Counted from the stretch's first letter, positions 1 through 8,572 are shown. The stretch: DNA of 64,000 nucleotides from Burkholderia diffusa (GCF_001718315.1 NZ_CP013362.1:186001-250000); one strand, 5' to 3'. Made by a program: numbers and translations. The notes: generated by a model from the sequence alone, not told the origin.

Positions 1-1256
1 TCGCGCTTGCCACGCATCCGTCGATCGACCAGGAAGAGACGCGACGGGCCGCGCGGCATTTCGGCGAATACGTCGAAGCCGATGCGCGGCCGCTCGCGCA
101 GGTCGACACCCGCTTGCGCCCGTCGGGCGGGCGGCTGCGCATCGGCTGGGTGTCGGGCGACCTGGTGACGCATCCGGTCGGCATTTTCCTCGAAGGCGTG
201 CTGGCGCATCTCGATCGACACCGGCTCGAACTGATCGCCTATCCGACCTCGGCGGCGGAAGACGACACGACCGCGCGCCTGAAGCCGTACTTCGACGCAT
301 GGCATCCGCTTCTCGACCTGTCGGACGAGCAGGCGGCGCAGCGGATCCGCGCGGACGGCATCGACGTCCTCGTCGACCTGTCGGGCCACACGGCGCAAAA
401 CCGGCTTGGCGTGTTCGCATGGAAGCCCGCGCCGGTGCAGGTCACGTGGATCGGCTTCTTCGCGTCGACGGGGCTGCACGCGATCGACTACGTGCTGGGC
501 GACCGGCACGTGCTGCCGCCGGCCGAGGAAGCGCATTTCGTCGAGCGGCCGTGGCGGCTGCCCGACAGCTATCTGTGCTTCACGCCGCCGCATCCGGCAC
601 TCGACGTCGGTCCGTTGCCGCATCGCGAGAACGGTGTGATGACGTTCGGCTATTTCGGCAAGCTCGGGAAGATGAACGATGCGGTCGTGCGCGTGTGGTC
701 GCGGGTGCTGGCCGCGGTGCCGGGCGCCCGGCTGTTCCTGAAGGCGGGCGAGCTCGACGGCGCGCACGCGGTGCGCCGGACGGTCGAGCGCTTCGCCCGC
801 AACGGGATCGACGCGAGCCGGCTGGTGATGGAAGGCCGGTCGCCGCGCACCGATTACCTGACGGCCTATCGCCGCGTCGACATGATGCTGAGCCCGTTCC
901 CATACCCGGGCGGCACGACGACGGCCGAATCGCTGTGGATGGGCGTGCCCGTGCTCGGGATGAAGGGAGAGCGGTTCGTCACGCACATCTGCGAGAGCGT
1001 GCTGCAGACGGTCGGCCTGGCCGAATGGATCGCGCGGGACGAAGACGACTACGTCGCGAAGGCGGTGGCCGCCGCGGCCGATCCGCAGCAGCTCGACGCG
1101 CTGCGGCAGGCCTTGCGTGCGCGCCTGCTCGCGTCGCCGCTGTGCGACGCGCCGCGCTTCGCGAAACATCTCGAGGAAGCGTTTTACGGAATGTGGATGG
1201 ACAGGACAAACGCCGGCGCCGACGAACGAGCCGCCGCGGGCGACGAACGGAATTGA
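1..1256 (+). CDS. GT41 (SPINDLY/OGT-like) glycosyltransferase, 5' end outside window
   Basis: The frame is open from base 3 to the TGA at 1254-1256, so the gene begins upstream of the window. The visible ~417 residues are the catalytic half of a GT41 (O-GlcNAc-transferase/SPINDLY type) enzyme. The first Rossmann lobe opens near GWVSGDLVTHPVG, followed by DLSGHTAQNRLG. The UDP-sugar lobe carries SPFPYPGGTTTAESLWMG and GERFVTHICES. GT41 enzymes add a sugar to Ser/Thr of proteins; beside fliC the likely acceptor is flagellin or another surface protein (inference). A second GT41 gene follows 64 bp downstream and is nearly identical over the UDP-sugar motif, so this is a tandem paralogue. Any TPR repeats would lie upstream and cannot be seen. 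Confidence 0.85.
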   Translation, partial: ALATHPSIDQEETRRAARHFGEYVEADARPLAQVDTRLRPSGGRLRIGWVSGDLVTHPVGIFLEGVLAHLDRHRLELIAYPTSAAEDDTTARLKPYFDAWHPLLDLSDEQAAQRIRADGIDVLVDLSGHTAQNRLGVFAWKPAPVQVTWIGFFASTGLHAIDYVLGDRHVLPPAEEAHFVERPWRLPDSYLCFTPPHPALDVGPLPHRENGVMTFGYFGKLGKMNDAVVRVWSRVLAAVPGARLFLKAGELDGAHAVRRTVERFARNGIDASRLVMEGRSPRTDYLTAYRRVDMMLSPFPYPGGTTTAESLWMGVPVLGMKGERFVTHICESVLQTVGLAEWIARDEDDYVAKAVAAAADPQQLDALRQALRARLLASPLCDAPRFAKHLEEAFYGMWMDRTNAGADERAAAGDERN

Positions 1257-1282
1257 GCCGCCCGGCAGGGCGGCGCGCGAAC

Positions 1283-1314
1283 GACGAAACGACGCAACGA
1301 CGCAACGACGCAAC
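1283..1314. repeat. 8-bp tandem repeat between the two GT41 genes
   Basis: Four units of the type GACGCAAC (the first is GACGAAAC) run head to tail and end 6 bp before the ATG of the next gene. No purine-rich ribosome site is visible between the repeat and that ATG. An 8-bp unit changes reading frame with each copy gained or lost, but it lies outside both coding regions. Confidence 0.7.
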
Positions 1315-1320
1315 GACGAC

Positions 1321-3810
1321 ATGCAACAGACCACGGACATTCTCGGCGCCGCACTGGCGCATCACCAGGCAGGCCGGCTGGGCGACGCGAAGGCGGGCTA
1401 CGAGCAGCTGCTCGCGCGCGAGCCCGCGCATCCGGACGCGCTGCATTTCCTCGGACTGCTGACCTGTCAGGCAGGGCAGCCGGAGGAAGGGATCGCGCTG
1501 ATGCGCCGCTCGATCGACGCATATCCGAGTGCGATCTATCACAACAACCTGGGCAACGCGCTGCGCGAGCGCGGCCGGCTCGACGACGCGATCGCGCAGT
1601 ACTGCGAAGCGGTGCGGCGGCAGCCGGACTACGCGGAAGCGCACAACAACCTGGGCGATGCGCTGCGCGAGGCGCGGCAGCCGGATGCGTCGATGCAGCA
1701 CTGCGCGCAGGCAATCGCGCTGCGGCCGGACTATGCGCAGGCGTACAACAACCTGGGCAACGCGCTGAAGGACCTCGGGCAGTCGGATGCGGCGGTGCTT
1801 GCATACGGCAAGGCGATCGAACACGATCCGCGCTACGCGGATGCATACAACAATCTCGGCAACGTGCTGACGACGCAGCGCAAGTTCGACGCGGCGGTCG
1901 ACAGCTATCGCGCGGCCGTCGCGCTGAATCCGGGCCGGGCGATCGTGCACGGCAATCTTGGCACCGCGCTGCTCGCGCGCGGCGACCTCGACGAATCCAT
2001 CGCGACGCTGCGCCAGGCAGTCGAACTCGATCCGCTGGATCCGCAGGTCCACAACTGTCTGGGCAGCGCGCTGCGTGAAGCGGGCCGGAACGACGAAGCG
2101 ATCGTGCATTTCGAACGGGTGATCGAGCTGTCCGGCGGCGACGTCGACGCCCACCTCAACCTGAGCCGGGCGCTGAAGAGCCAGAACCGGATCGAGGAGT
2201 CAGTCGAGGCCGGCAAGCGCGCCATCGAGCTGGATCCGCGCCGGGCGGAGGGCTATGTGAACCTGGCCCACGCGTATTACTGGCTGGACCGTGTCGACGA
2301 CGCGATCGTGCAGTACCGGCACGCGCTCGAATTCGATCCGGATTCGGCGGACATTCACCAGAACCTGTCGATCGCGCTGTGCCAGGCGCGGCGCGTTCAT
2401 GAGGCGCTGGAGAGCGCGCATGCCGCCGTGGCACTCGAACCCGGCACCGCGCGCCGGCATGCGCATCTCGCGGACGTGCTGCGCAAGACCGGCGACGTCG
2501 ACGCGGCGATCAAGTGCTATCGCCGCGCGCTGGAGTGCGATTCCGACAATCCGGGCACCTACACGTCGCTGCTGTTCTGCCTCGCGGGCCAGACCGCTTT
2601 CGATCCCGATGCGTACCTGGCGGATGCGCGCGGGTTCGGCGCGCGCATGTCGATGCACGCGCAGCCGTGGCGGCACCAGCCGGCGCCGCTGAACGGGCGC
2701 AGGTTGCGCGTCGGCTTCGTGTCGGGCGATTTCCGGCGGCACCCGGTCGGCATCTTTCTCGAAAGCGTCGTCGCGCATCTCGATCGGTCGCGGCTCGAAC
2801 TGGTCGCGTTCACGACGTTCGACACCGAGGACGACTACACCGCGCGGCTGAAGCCGCATTTCGACGGCTGGCATCGCATCACGGATCTCGGGACGGAGCA
2901 GACGGCCCGGCGCATTCACGAAGAGCGGATCGACGTGCTCGTCGATCTGGCCGGGCATACGGCGCACAACCGGCTGCCTGCGTTTGCGTGGAAGCCGGCG
3001 CCGATCCAGGTGAGCTGGCTTGGCTTTTTCGCGTCGACCGGCATCGCGGAAATGGACTATTTCCTCGGCGATGCACACGTGCTGCCGGCCACCGAGGAAG
3101 CGCACTTCGTCGAGCGGCCGTGGCGCCTGCCGGACAGCTACCTGTGTTTCACGCCGCCGCCGTACGACGTGCAGGTCGGCCCGCTGCCGATGCTGCGCAA
3201 CGGGCACATCACGTTCGGTTGCTTCGGCAAGCTCGTGAAGGTGACCGACGACGTGGTGCGCGTCTGGTCGCGCCTGCTGCATGCCGTGCCGGGCGCGAAG
3301 CTGCTGCTCAAGGCGTACGAGCTCGCGGTCGAAGACATCTGCGATGCAACGCGCGCGCGCTTCGCGGCGCACGGCATCGACGCCGACCGGCTGATCCTCG
3401 AGCAGGGCTCTTCGCGCGACGCGTACTTCGCTGCGTACAACCGCGCGGACGTGATGCTGAGCCCGTTCCCATACCCGGGCGGCACGACGACGGCCGAGTC
3501 GCTGTGGATGGGCGTGCCGGTGCTCGGGATGAAGGGGGAGCGGTTCGTCACGCACATCTGCGAAAGCCTGCTGCATGCGGCCGGTCTCGGCGACTGGATC
3601 GCAAGCGACGAAGCGGACTATATCGCGAAGGCCGTCGCGTTCTCGCGCGATCGCGGCGAGCTCGCGGCGATGCGCGCCGGATTGCGCCAGCAGATGCAGC
3701 GTTCGCCGCTCGGCGACGCGAAGCGGTTCGCCCGCCACCTCGAGGACGCGTTTCACGGCATGTGGGACGCGTGGCTCGCCGGCACCGCGGGCGACGCGCC
3801 GGCGCGGTAA
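1321..3810 (+). CDS. fgtA: TPR-repeat GT41 glycosyltransferase, probable flagellin glycosyltransferase FgtA
   Basis: 829 residues. Residues ~1-440 are about a dozen 34-residue tetratricopeptide repeats, recognisable by the recurring AxNNLGxAL...A/Y..A pattern. Residues ~455-820 form the GT41 catalytic domain, with GFVSGDFRRHPVG, DLAGHTAHNRLP, SPFPYPGGTTTAESLWMG and GERFVTHICES. The ATG at 1321 starts the first clean TPR (MQQTTDILG); the frame is open further upstream, but that part reads as antisense-like low-complexity sequence. The position, convergent with fliT-fliD-fliC, matches the flagellin glycosyltransferase FgtA known from B. cenocepacia; that substrate is inferred from context. TPRs in this family bind the protein acceptor. 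It probably acts in the cytoplasm on FliC before export. Confidence 0.85.
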   Translation: MQQTTDILGAALAHHQAGRLGDAKAGYEQLLAREPAHPDALHFLGLLTCQAGQPEEGIALMRRSIDAYPSAIYHNNLGNALRERGRLDDAIAQYCEAVRRQPDYAEAHNNLGDALREARQPDASMQHCAQAIALRPDYAQAYNNLGNALKDLGQSDAAVLAYGKAIEHDPRYADAYNNLGNVLTTQRKFDAAVDSYRAAVALNPGRAIVHGNLGTALLARGDLDESIATLRQAVELDPLDPQVHNCLGSALREAGRNDEAIVHFERVIELSGGDVDAHLNLSRALKSQNRIEESVEAGKRAIELDPRRAEGYVNLAHAYYWLDRVDDAIVQYRHALEFDPDSADIHQNLSIALCQARRVHEALESAHAAVALEPGTARRHAHLADVLRKTGDVDAAIKCYRRALECDSDNPGTYTSLLFCLAGQTAFDPDAYLADARGFGARMSMHAQPWRHQPAPLNGRRLRVGFVSGDFRRHPVGIFLESVVAHLDRSRLELVAFTTFDTEDDYTARLKPHFDGWHRITDLGTEQTARRIHEERIDVLVDLAGHTAHNRLPAFAWKPAPIQVSWLGFFASTGIAEMDYFLGDAHVLPATEEAHFVERPWRLPDSYLCFTPPPYDVQVGPLPMLRNGHITFGCFGKLVKVTDDVVRVWSRLLHAVPGAKLLLKAYELAVEDICDATRARFAAHGIDADRLILEQGSSRDAYFAAYNRADVMLSPFPYPGGTTTAESLWMGVPVLGMKGERFVTHICESLLHAAGLGDWIASDEADYIAKAVAFSRDRGELAAMRAGLRQQMQRSPLGDAKRFARHLEDAFHGMWDAWLAGTAGDAPAR

Positions 3811-3870
3811 CGGCGGCGGCCGGCCGCGCGCCGTGTCGCCGGGCATCGCGGTGCGGTGCGGACATCCCCC

Positions 3871-3898
3871 AAAAAAAAGAAGCCGCATCGCTGCGGCT
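3871..3898 (-). terminator. Rho-independent terminator of fliD-fliT
   Basis: The inverted repeat AGCCGCA/TGCGGCT with a TCGC loop (3881-3898) is followed on the minus strand by a run of eight T (the A tract at 3871-3878). It lies about 60 bp past the fliT stop. On the plus strand no T tract follows, so it serves the minus-strand flagellar genes. Confidence 0.8.
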
Positions 3899-3960
3899 CT
3901 TCGAGGAGAGCGCCCTCGCGGGCGTCGTTGTTGTTCTCGTTCGTTCGGCGTCGGTGCGGG

Positions 3961-4260
3961 TCAGCCGAGCATTCCGGTCGACTGATAACGCGATGCCGCG
4001 TCGATGCGCTGCAGCGCCAGCCGCTGATTCGTCATCAGCCGTTCGCGGCCGGCCGTCGCCTGATCGGTGATGATCGCGTCGAGTCGCTGGATTTCGCGGA
4101 TGATCGCGAGCGCATCCGGCGTCTGGTCCGCGTCGAGCGACATCAGCAGTGGGGCGCGTTCGTTCACGAGCGCGGCGGCTTGCTCCCATGCGTCGTGCGA
4201 GACGGCGTCCGCGAGCGCGTGCGTGAGCGCCAGCGCGTGTGTCAGCGAAGTATGTTCCAT
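3961..4260 (-). CDS. fliT: FliT-like flagellar chaperone
   Basis: 99 residues, mostly helical, without signal or membrane segments, starting MEHTSLTHAL. It lies 40 bp downstream of fliD on the same strand, where other Burkholderia carry a small fliT-type gene. FliT proteins are export chaperones for the filament cap FliD, and in enterics they also bind FlhDC to damp class 2 transcription. Sequence conservation in this family is weak, so the call rests mainly on length (FliT is 100-120 aa), helical content and context. No fliS homologue is present in the window, although fliS usually sits between fliD and fliT in enterics. Confidence 0.65.
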   Translation of the reverse strand: MEHTSLTHALALTHALADAVSHDAWEQAAALVNERAPLLMSLDADQTPDALAIIREIQRLDAIITDQATAGRERLMTNQRLALQRIDAASRYQSTGMLG

Positions 4261-4300
4261 GGCGAGATGTCCTCGTGGGCGGTGGCCGGGCGCCGGGCCG

Positions 4301-5731
4301 TCACTTGTTGGTGGCGAGCGTGCCGGCGCTGTTCGACCCGCCGAACAGCTGCGTCAGGTACTGCTGGTTGTTCTGCATCTGCGTCATCAGCGTGTTGAGC
4401 GCGGTGAACTGCGCGTTGTACTGGGCGGTGAGCGCGGTCTGGTAGTTCTGCAACTGCGTCGCCTGGTCCTGCAGGTTCGACAGGTCCTTGTTCAGCGAGG
4501 CCGTGCGCTGGTCGATCAGGCCGCCCGTCTGCGAGTACGAATTCGCGAAGTTGTTCAGCGCGACCCCGACGCCGTTCGTCGAGTTGAAGATCGCGGAGAC
4601 GGCCGAGCCGTTGGTCGTGAGTGCGGTCTGCAGCTTCGTGCTGTCGACCGTCAGCGTGCCGTCGGTATTCAGGTTGATGCCGATCGACGACAGGCTGTAG
4701 GTCTTGCCGCCCGTCGTGACGCCGCCGCTCAGCGCGGTCGCGAGGCCGTTCGTGATCGAGTTCAGCATTGCGTCGCCGAGCAGCGGGCCGGCCGTCGAAC
4801 CCGAGGACGTGGTCGTGTACGACGACAGGCTCGATGCTGTCGTGACGAAGCTCGAGTACGCCTTCGCGAAATTGTTGATCGCCGTCGTGATGCCGGTCGT
4901 GTCCTGCGCGATCGTGAGCGTCTGCGTCGTGTTGACCGCGGCTGCCGTCAGGTTCAGCGTGACGCCGGTCAGCGCGTTGGAGATCTGGTTCGTCGCGCTC
5001 GTCACGGTGCTGCCGGCGATCGTGATGTTCGCGTCCGCGGCGGGCGTCACCGTGTTGTAGGTCGACTGGGTCGAGTCGAGCTTGCTGTTCAGGCCGGCGC
5101 CGGCGGTGATCGACACCGTGTTCGCCGCACCCGTGTTGTTCGACGAGAGCACCAGGTGCTGGCCGTCGGACGCATTGATCACCGTGGCCGTCACGCCCGG
5201 GTTGTTCGACGCCTTGTTGATGTTCGCGGCGATCGTCGCGAGCGTATCGGTCGACGAGACCGACACCTGCATCGAGCCGGTGCCGACGCCGACGGTCAGC
5301 GTGCCGCTGCCGATGGTATCGGCCGACGTGATCGCCGGCGACGAAATGGAGTTGGCGGTCGCGATGGCATTGACTTTCACCGCATACGTGCCGGCCGCCG
5401 CGCCGCTCGCGGTGGTGGCGGTGAGGCCGGAGCCGCTGGCCGTCGCGGTCAGCGCCGACAGCGCCGTGCCGTCGGTGAGGCCCTTCAGTGCGGTCTGCAG
5501 CGCCGCGAGCTGCGACTTGATCTGCCCGATCGCGGACAGTTCGGTGTTGTCGGAAGTCTGCTTGTTCGTGAGCGCGGTCGATTGCGCGGCGGTCTTCGCG
5601 GTGACGAGCGCGGAGACGAGCGAATTGACGTCGAGCGACGACTTCGTCGAGCCGCTGATGATGGACTGCGCAGCCTGCTGGAGCGCGGTGTTCAGGTCAC
5701 TGGAGGACGTGGTGGTGGTCGTCGAGGTCAT
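4301..5731 (-). CDS. fliD: FliD flagellar hook-associated protein 2 (filament cap)
   Basis: 476 residues. The N-terminal FliD region (~30-120) begins LDVNSLVSALVTAKTAAQ. The centre is Ser/Thr/Ala-rich and variable, and the C-terminal coiled-coil region (~400-470) includes NSYSQTGGLIDQRTASLNKD and ends near MTQMQNNQQYLTQLFGG. FliD forms the distal cap that folds exported flagellin. A GGAG ribosome site precedes the ATG at 5731. The gene follows fliC with a 184-bp gap containing a terminator-like hairpin, so it may have its own promoter; I see no clear sigma-28 box before it. The high Ser/Thr content makes it another possible target of the neighbouring GT41 enzymes (inference). Confidence 0.95.
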   Translation of the reverse strand: MTSTTTTTSSSDLNTALQQAAQSIISGSTKSSLDVNSLVSALVTAKTAAQSTALTNKQTSDNTELSAIGQIKSQLAALQTALKGLTDGTALSALTATASGSGLTATTASGAAAGTYAVKVNAIATANSISSPAITSADTIGSGTLTVGVGTGSMQVSVSSTDTLATIAANINKASNNPGVTATVINASDGQHLVLSSNNTGAANTVSITAGAGLNSKLDSTQSTYNTVTPAADANITIAGSTVTSATNQISNALTGVTLNLTAAAVNTTQTLTIAQDTTGITTAINNFAKAYSSFVTTASSLSSYTTTSSGSTAGPLLGDAMLNSITNGLATALSGGVTTGGKTYSLSSIGINLNTDGTLTVDSTKLQTALTTNGSAVSAIFNSTNGVGVALNNFANSYSQTGGLIDQRTASLNKDLSNLQDQATQLQNYQTALTAQYNAQFTALNTLMTQMQNNQQYLTQLFGGSNSAGTLATNK

Positions 5732-5801
5732 TCGGGGGCTCCGGTCCGCGTCGCCGGACAGGTTCGGGCGAATCGCGCGTCGGTGTCGAACAAGCGCGCA
5801 A

Positions 5802-5819
5802 CGGGAGGTGAACCTCCCG
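5802..5819. other. Inverted repeat in the fliC-fliD gap
   Basis: CGGGAGGT and ACCTCCCG are perfect 8-bp complements separated by GA. With the neighbouring hairpin at 5839-5867 this makes two stem-loops in the 184-bp gap between fliC and fliD. It could be a transcript-end stabiliser, a second terminator arm or an operator; no T run follows on either strand. Confidence 0.5.
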
Positions 5820-5830
5820 GGGGCGCGATG

Positions 5831-5867
5831 AAAAGGCGCGGGCGCCGGACCCAGGTCGCGGCGCCCG
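5831..5867 (-). terminator. Terminator downstream of fliC
   Basis: CGGGCGCC/GGCGCCCG (5839-5846 and 5860-5867) forms an 8-bp GC-rich stem. On the minus strand it is followed after CGCC by TTTT. It lies about 50 bp past the fliC stop and would separate the abundant fliC transcript from fliD. Confidence 0.6.
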
Positions 5868-5915
5868 TGCCGGCGGACGGCGCGTCGCGAGACGCGCGCC
5901 GCCGGCCGTTGGGTA

Positions 5916-6734
5916 TTAACCCAGGAGCTTCAGGACCTGCTGCGGCAGCGAGTTCGCCTGTGCCAGCACCGAGATGCCTGCTTGCTGCAGCACTTGGGCC
6001 TTGCTCAGGTTCGCCGTTTCCGTCGCGAAGTCCGCGTCGGTGATCTGCGAACGGGCTGCCGACATGTTGGTCGACTGCGTCTGCGTGTTCGTGATGGCCG
6101 ACTGGAACGTGTTCTGCGTTGCGCCGAGCGTTGCCTGGAACGTGTTGACCTTCGTCAGCACGGCGTCGATCGAGCCCATCGCGGCTTGCGAATCGGTGAC
6201 GCTCGAAACCGTCAGCGCGGAGAGGCCGAGGTTTGCCGAGTCCCAGCTCTGCGAGCCGAAGTTTGCTGCGATCGTCTGGCCGCTGACCGCGCCGATCTGG
6301 AAGCTGACCGTGCCCAGGCCTTGCAGGACGGACTGGCCGTTGAACGTCGTTTGCGTTGCGACGCGCGAGATTTCCGTCAGACGGGTCGAGACTTCCGACT
6401 GCAGGTTTGCACGTGCGTTGGAGTCGAGCGAGCCGTCGCCTGCTTCAACTGCCAGCTGGCGGATACGCTGCAGGTTGTCGACGATCGACTGGAGCGCGCC
6501 GGCCGTCGTCTGGACCATCGAGATGCCGTTGTTCGCGTTCGACACGCCCTGGTTCAGCGCGTTGATCGCGGCCGTCTGGGTCGTTGCGATTGCGAGGCCC
6601 GCTGCGTCGTCCGCTGCGCTGTTCACTCGCTTGCCCGAGGACAGGCGGTTGATCGCTTGCGACAGCGCGTTTTGCGAGCCCGACAGATTCGTCTGCGTCG
6701 ACAGCGAAAGGATGTTGGTGTTGATGTTCAGCAT
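5916..6734 (-). CDS. fliC: Flagellin FliC, unusually short
   Basis: 272 residues starting MLNINTNILSLSTQTNLSG, the canonical flagellin D0 start. GAGGAAG precedes the ATG at 6734; the frame is open upstream to 7094, but that part is non-coding leader. The conserved N-terminal D0/D1 (residues 1-~140, SSGKRVNSAADDAAGLAI) and C-terminal D1/D0 (~190-272, ending PQQVLKLLG) are intact, but only about 50 residues join them. The variable surface domains D2/D3 are therefore almost absent. Flagellin is secreted by the FlhA/FlhB apparatus and polymerises under FliD. Transcription probably starts at the sigma-28 promoter at 6832-6859. Glycosylation by the adjacent GT41 enzymes is likely from context. Confidence 0.97.
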   Translation of the reverse strand: MLNINTNILSLSTQTNLSGSQNALSQAINRLSSGKRVNSAADDAAGLAIATTQTAAINALNQGVSNANNGISMVQTTAGALQSIVDNLQRIRQLAVEAGDGSLDSNARANLQSEVSTRLTEISRVATQTTFNGQSVLQGLGTVSFQIGAVSGQTIAANFGSQSWDSANLGLSALTVSSVTDSQAAMGSIDAVLTKVNTFQATLGATQNTFQSAITNTQTQSTNMSAARSQITDADFATETANLSKAQVLQQAGISVLAQANSLPQQVLKLLG

Positions 6735-6831
6735 TTGCTTCCTCGTTTTGGAAAATGCCTGAGTACAGACAGGATCAGGTTCGTTTTCGGCGTTGCGCTT
6801 TATCGCGAGTGGCGCTGCCCGCCTTTCCTGG

Positions 6832-6859
6832 TTGACGGCGGCACCCGGCGAAAACTTTA
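6832..6859 (-). promoter_or_regulatory. Sigma-28 (FliA) promoter of fliC
   Basis: On the minus strand TAAAGTTT (6859-6852) is a perfect match to the sigma-28 -35 box. After 12 nt comes GCCGTCAA (6839-6832), six of eight matches to the -10 box GCCGATAA. It lies about 100 bp upstream of the fliC start. The spacer is one base longer than the enteric optimum of 11. Confidence 0.8.
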
Positions 6860-7038
6860 GAGGGATGTGTGAGGAAAATCGGGACGGAAGCATGCCGCTG
6901 CCGTGAAGTCCGCGTCCGGCATGGCTGGCAGCGATTTCGGCCGGCGTGCGCGACGGTCTCATTCGACGGTGTGGGCGGCCGCGCCGCGCGGGGCGGCGAA
7001 CTGGAAGCGACAAAAGGATGGTTTTGTCTGTGATTTCC

Positions 7039-7047
7039 TGATATGAT
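7039..7047 (+). promoter_or_regulatory. Probable extended -10 promoter of rpsU
   Basis: TGATATGAT (TGn followed by TATGAT) fits an extended -10 element in an AT-richer stretch of the 547-bp gap between the divergent fliC and rpsU starts. No good -35 hexamer is at the right distance. Use of this site would give a leader of about 230 nt before rpsU. Apart from this site and the fliC promoter I see nothing in 6860-7281. Confidence 0.45.
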
Positions 7048-7281
7048 GGCGGGCTGAATTGAGATTTTCTGTCAAGCCTGTGCCGTCTCGGCACTCTTGC
7101 TGGCAGTCAAACGCGGCGCTGCACGCGGCTTGTGAAGCGTACTCGCGGTGCTTTGTGCCTCTCTTTTCCGGCCTCCGAGGCCGTATTTCCGCTCGTTTCG
7201 CCTGTTGTGGGGACGCCCGGATGGCCGGTGCGTGGCGCTTGGCCGCTACGTTTTTGACCGTTTAAGCAATTTAGGAACGAC

Positions 7282-7494
7282 ATGACGACGATTCTTCTGA
7301 AAGAAAACGAGCCGTTCGAAGTGGCGATTCGCCGCTTTCGCCGTGCTATCGAAAAAAATGGCCTGATCGCTGAACTGCGCGAACGCCAGTCCTACGAAAA
7401 GCCGACCGCAGTCCGCAAGCGCAAGAAGGCAGCAGCCGTCAAGCGCCTGCACAAGCGCCTGCGCAGCCAGATGCTGCCGAAGAAGCTCCACTAA
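7282..7494 (+). CDS. rpsU: 30S ribosomal protein S21
   Basis: 70 residues, highly basic: [19 protein letters not shown] at the start, [20 protein letters not shown] in the middle and a Lys/Arg-rich tail ending MLPKKLH. Length and sequence match S21, a small-subunit protein that helps base pairing between the anti-Shine-Dalgarno sequence and mRNA. TAGGA stands 6 nt before the ATG. The gene is monocistronic and closed by a strong terminator at 7517-7557. In many bacteria rpsU lies with dnaG and rpoD; here it stands alone beside the flagellin gene. Confidence 0.98.
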   Translation: MTTILLKENEPFEVAIRRFRRAIEKNGLIAELRERQSYEKPTAVRKRKKAAAVKRLHKRLRSQMLPKKLH

Positions 7495-7516
7495 GAGCAT
7501 CTACGGTTTGCCGCGA

Positions 7517-7557
7517 AACGGCGGAGCGTGCTTCGAAAGAAGCCGCTCCGCCGTTTT
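7517..7557 (+). terminator. rpsU terminator
   Basis: AACGGCGGAGCG (7517-7528) pairs with CGCTCCGCCGTT (7544-7555), a 12-bp stem ending in TTTT, 22 bp past the rpsU stop. The next gene on this side (tag) is convergent. Confidence 0.88.
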
Positions 7558-7825
7558 GCTTTTCGGGGCCGGAAAAAGGGCATCGATCTCGGGATTAAAC
7601 TCCTGCGGGGCGGCCGCCCGACGGCGACGCGGCGTGCTCGATGGATTGCCGGCGGCTTCGCTTCGGGCCGCCGCCGGGTGCGTTCCGGAGTCGTCATCGC
7701 GACGCCCGGCGTCAGCGTGACGGGATCGGCATCTGCGTGAAGAAGTGCGGCGCGCGCGTGCGGGGCCATGCAGGATGCGACGACGTACCGATGCATCCAA
7801 TTGGGCTGGGCGGGCTTCGCCGCCG

Positions 7826-8431
7826 TCACCCTGCCTTGCGGGCCCGTGCCGGCTGCTGCTTGGCGCCGAGCGCCGCGCATTTGGCGTGGCACGGGCAGCC
7901 CGTCTCGTGGTCGTTGACCATCCCGGTTGCCTGCATCAGCGCGTAGCAGATGGTCGAGCCGACGAACTTGCAGCCGTATTCCTTCAGCGCCTTGCTGAGC
8001 GCATCCGACTGGGCGGTCGATGCGGGCGCGTCGCGATACGACTGCCATGCGTTCTGCACCGGCCTGTGGTCGACGAACGACCACAGGAATTGCGCGAGCG
8101 ACCCGTGGTCGTCGCGAATGCGCTGCACGGCCCGCGCATTGGTGACCGCGGATTCCACCTTCGCGCGATTGCGCACGATGCCGGGATTTTCGAGCAGTTT
8201 CTCGATGCGCTTCGGCGTGAAGCGCGCGACCGCGTCGACATCGAATTCGGCGAACGCCTCACGATAGCCGGCGCGCTTGTTCAGGATCGTCGACCAGGAC
8301 AGCCCCGCCTGCGCGCCTTCCAGAATCAGCATTTCGAACAGGTGACGATCGTCATGCGACGGTATGCCCCACTCGGTATCGTGATAGTGAGCATCCGCTT
8401 CCGTCTTTACCCAGTTGCACCGCTGCGACAT
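7826..8431 (-). CDS. tag: DNA-3-methyladenine glycosylase I
   Basis: 201 residues. Tag removes 3-methyladenine from DNA in base-excision repair. The structural zinc ligands of the family are visible: Cys5 in MSQRCNWV, His in AHYHDTEWG, and the C-terminal HETGCPCHAKC cluster. The helix-hairpin-helix core includes EGAQAGLSWSTILNKR with the base-contacting region. The start was set at MSQRC (8431), where the family begins; the frame is open 18 codons further upstream. It is a single gene on the minus strand, with the kinase gene at 8573 diverging from it across 141 bp. Confidence 0.95.
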   Translation of the reverse strand: MSQRCNWVKTEADAHYHDTEWGIPSHDDRHLFEMLILEGAQAGLSWSTILNKRAGYREAFAEFDVDAVARFTPKRIEKLLENPGIVRNRAKVESAVTNARAVQRIRDDHGSLAQFLWSFVDHRPVQNAWQSYRDAPASTAQSDALSKALKEYGCKFVGSTICYALMQATGMVNDHETGCPCHAKCAALGAKQQPARARKAG

Positions 8432-8572
8432 CGTCAGCCTCGTTCCAGTGTCGATTCGATCGTGCCAGCATAGCGGAAGGCCCATTCACGGCATAGCCGG
8501 CCGAACGGCAGATGGGCGCGCGGCGCCGATCCGGTTAAGCTTGGCGCCTGTTCGAATCAGCAGGATCAACGC

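Noticed and set aside
4067..6043. A 658-codon open frame on the plus strand antisense to fliD and fliC.
   Set aside because: fliD and fliC have strong family motifs and ribosome sites; the opposite frame is compositionally atypical.
6735..7094. Upstream extension of fliC to 7094.
   Set aside because: The canonical flagellin start MLNINTNILSLS with a ribosome site lies at 6734, and the sigma-28 promoter is inside the proposed extension.
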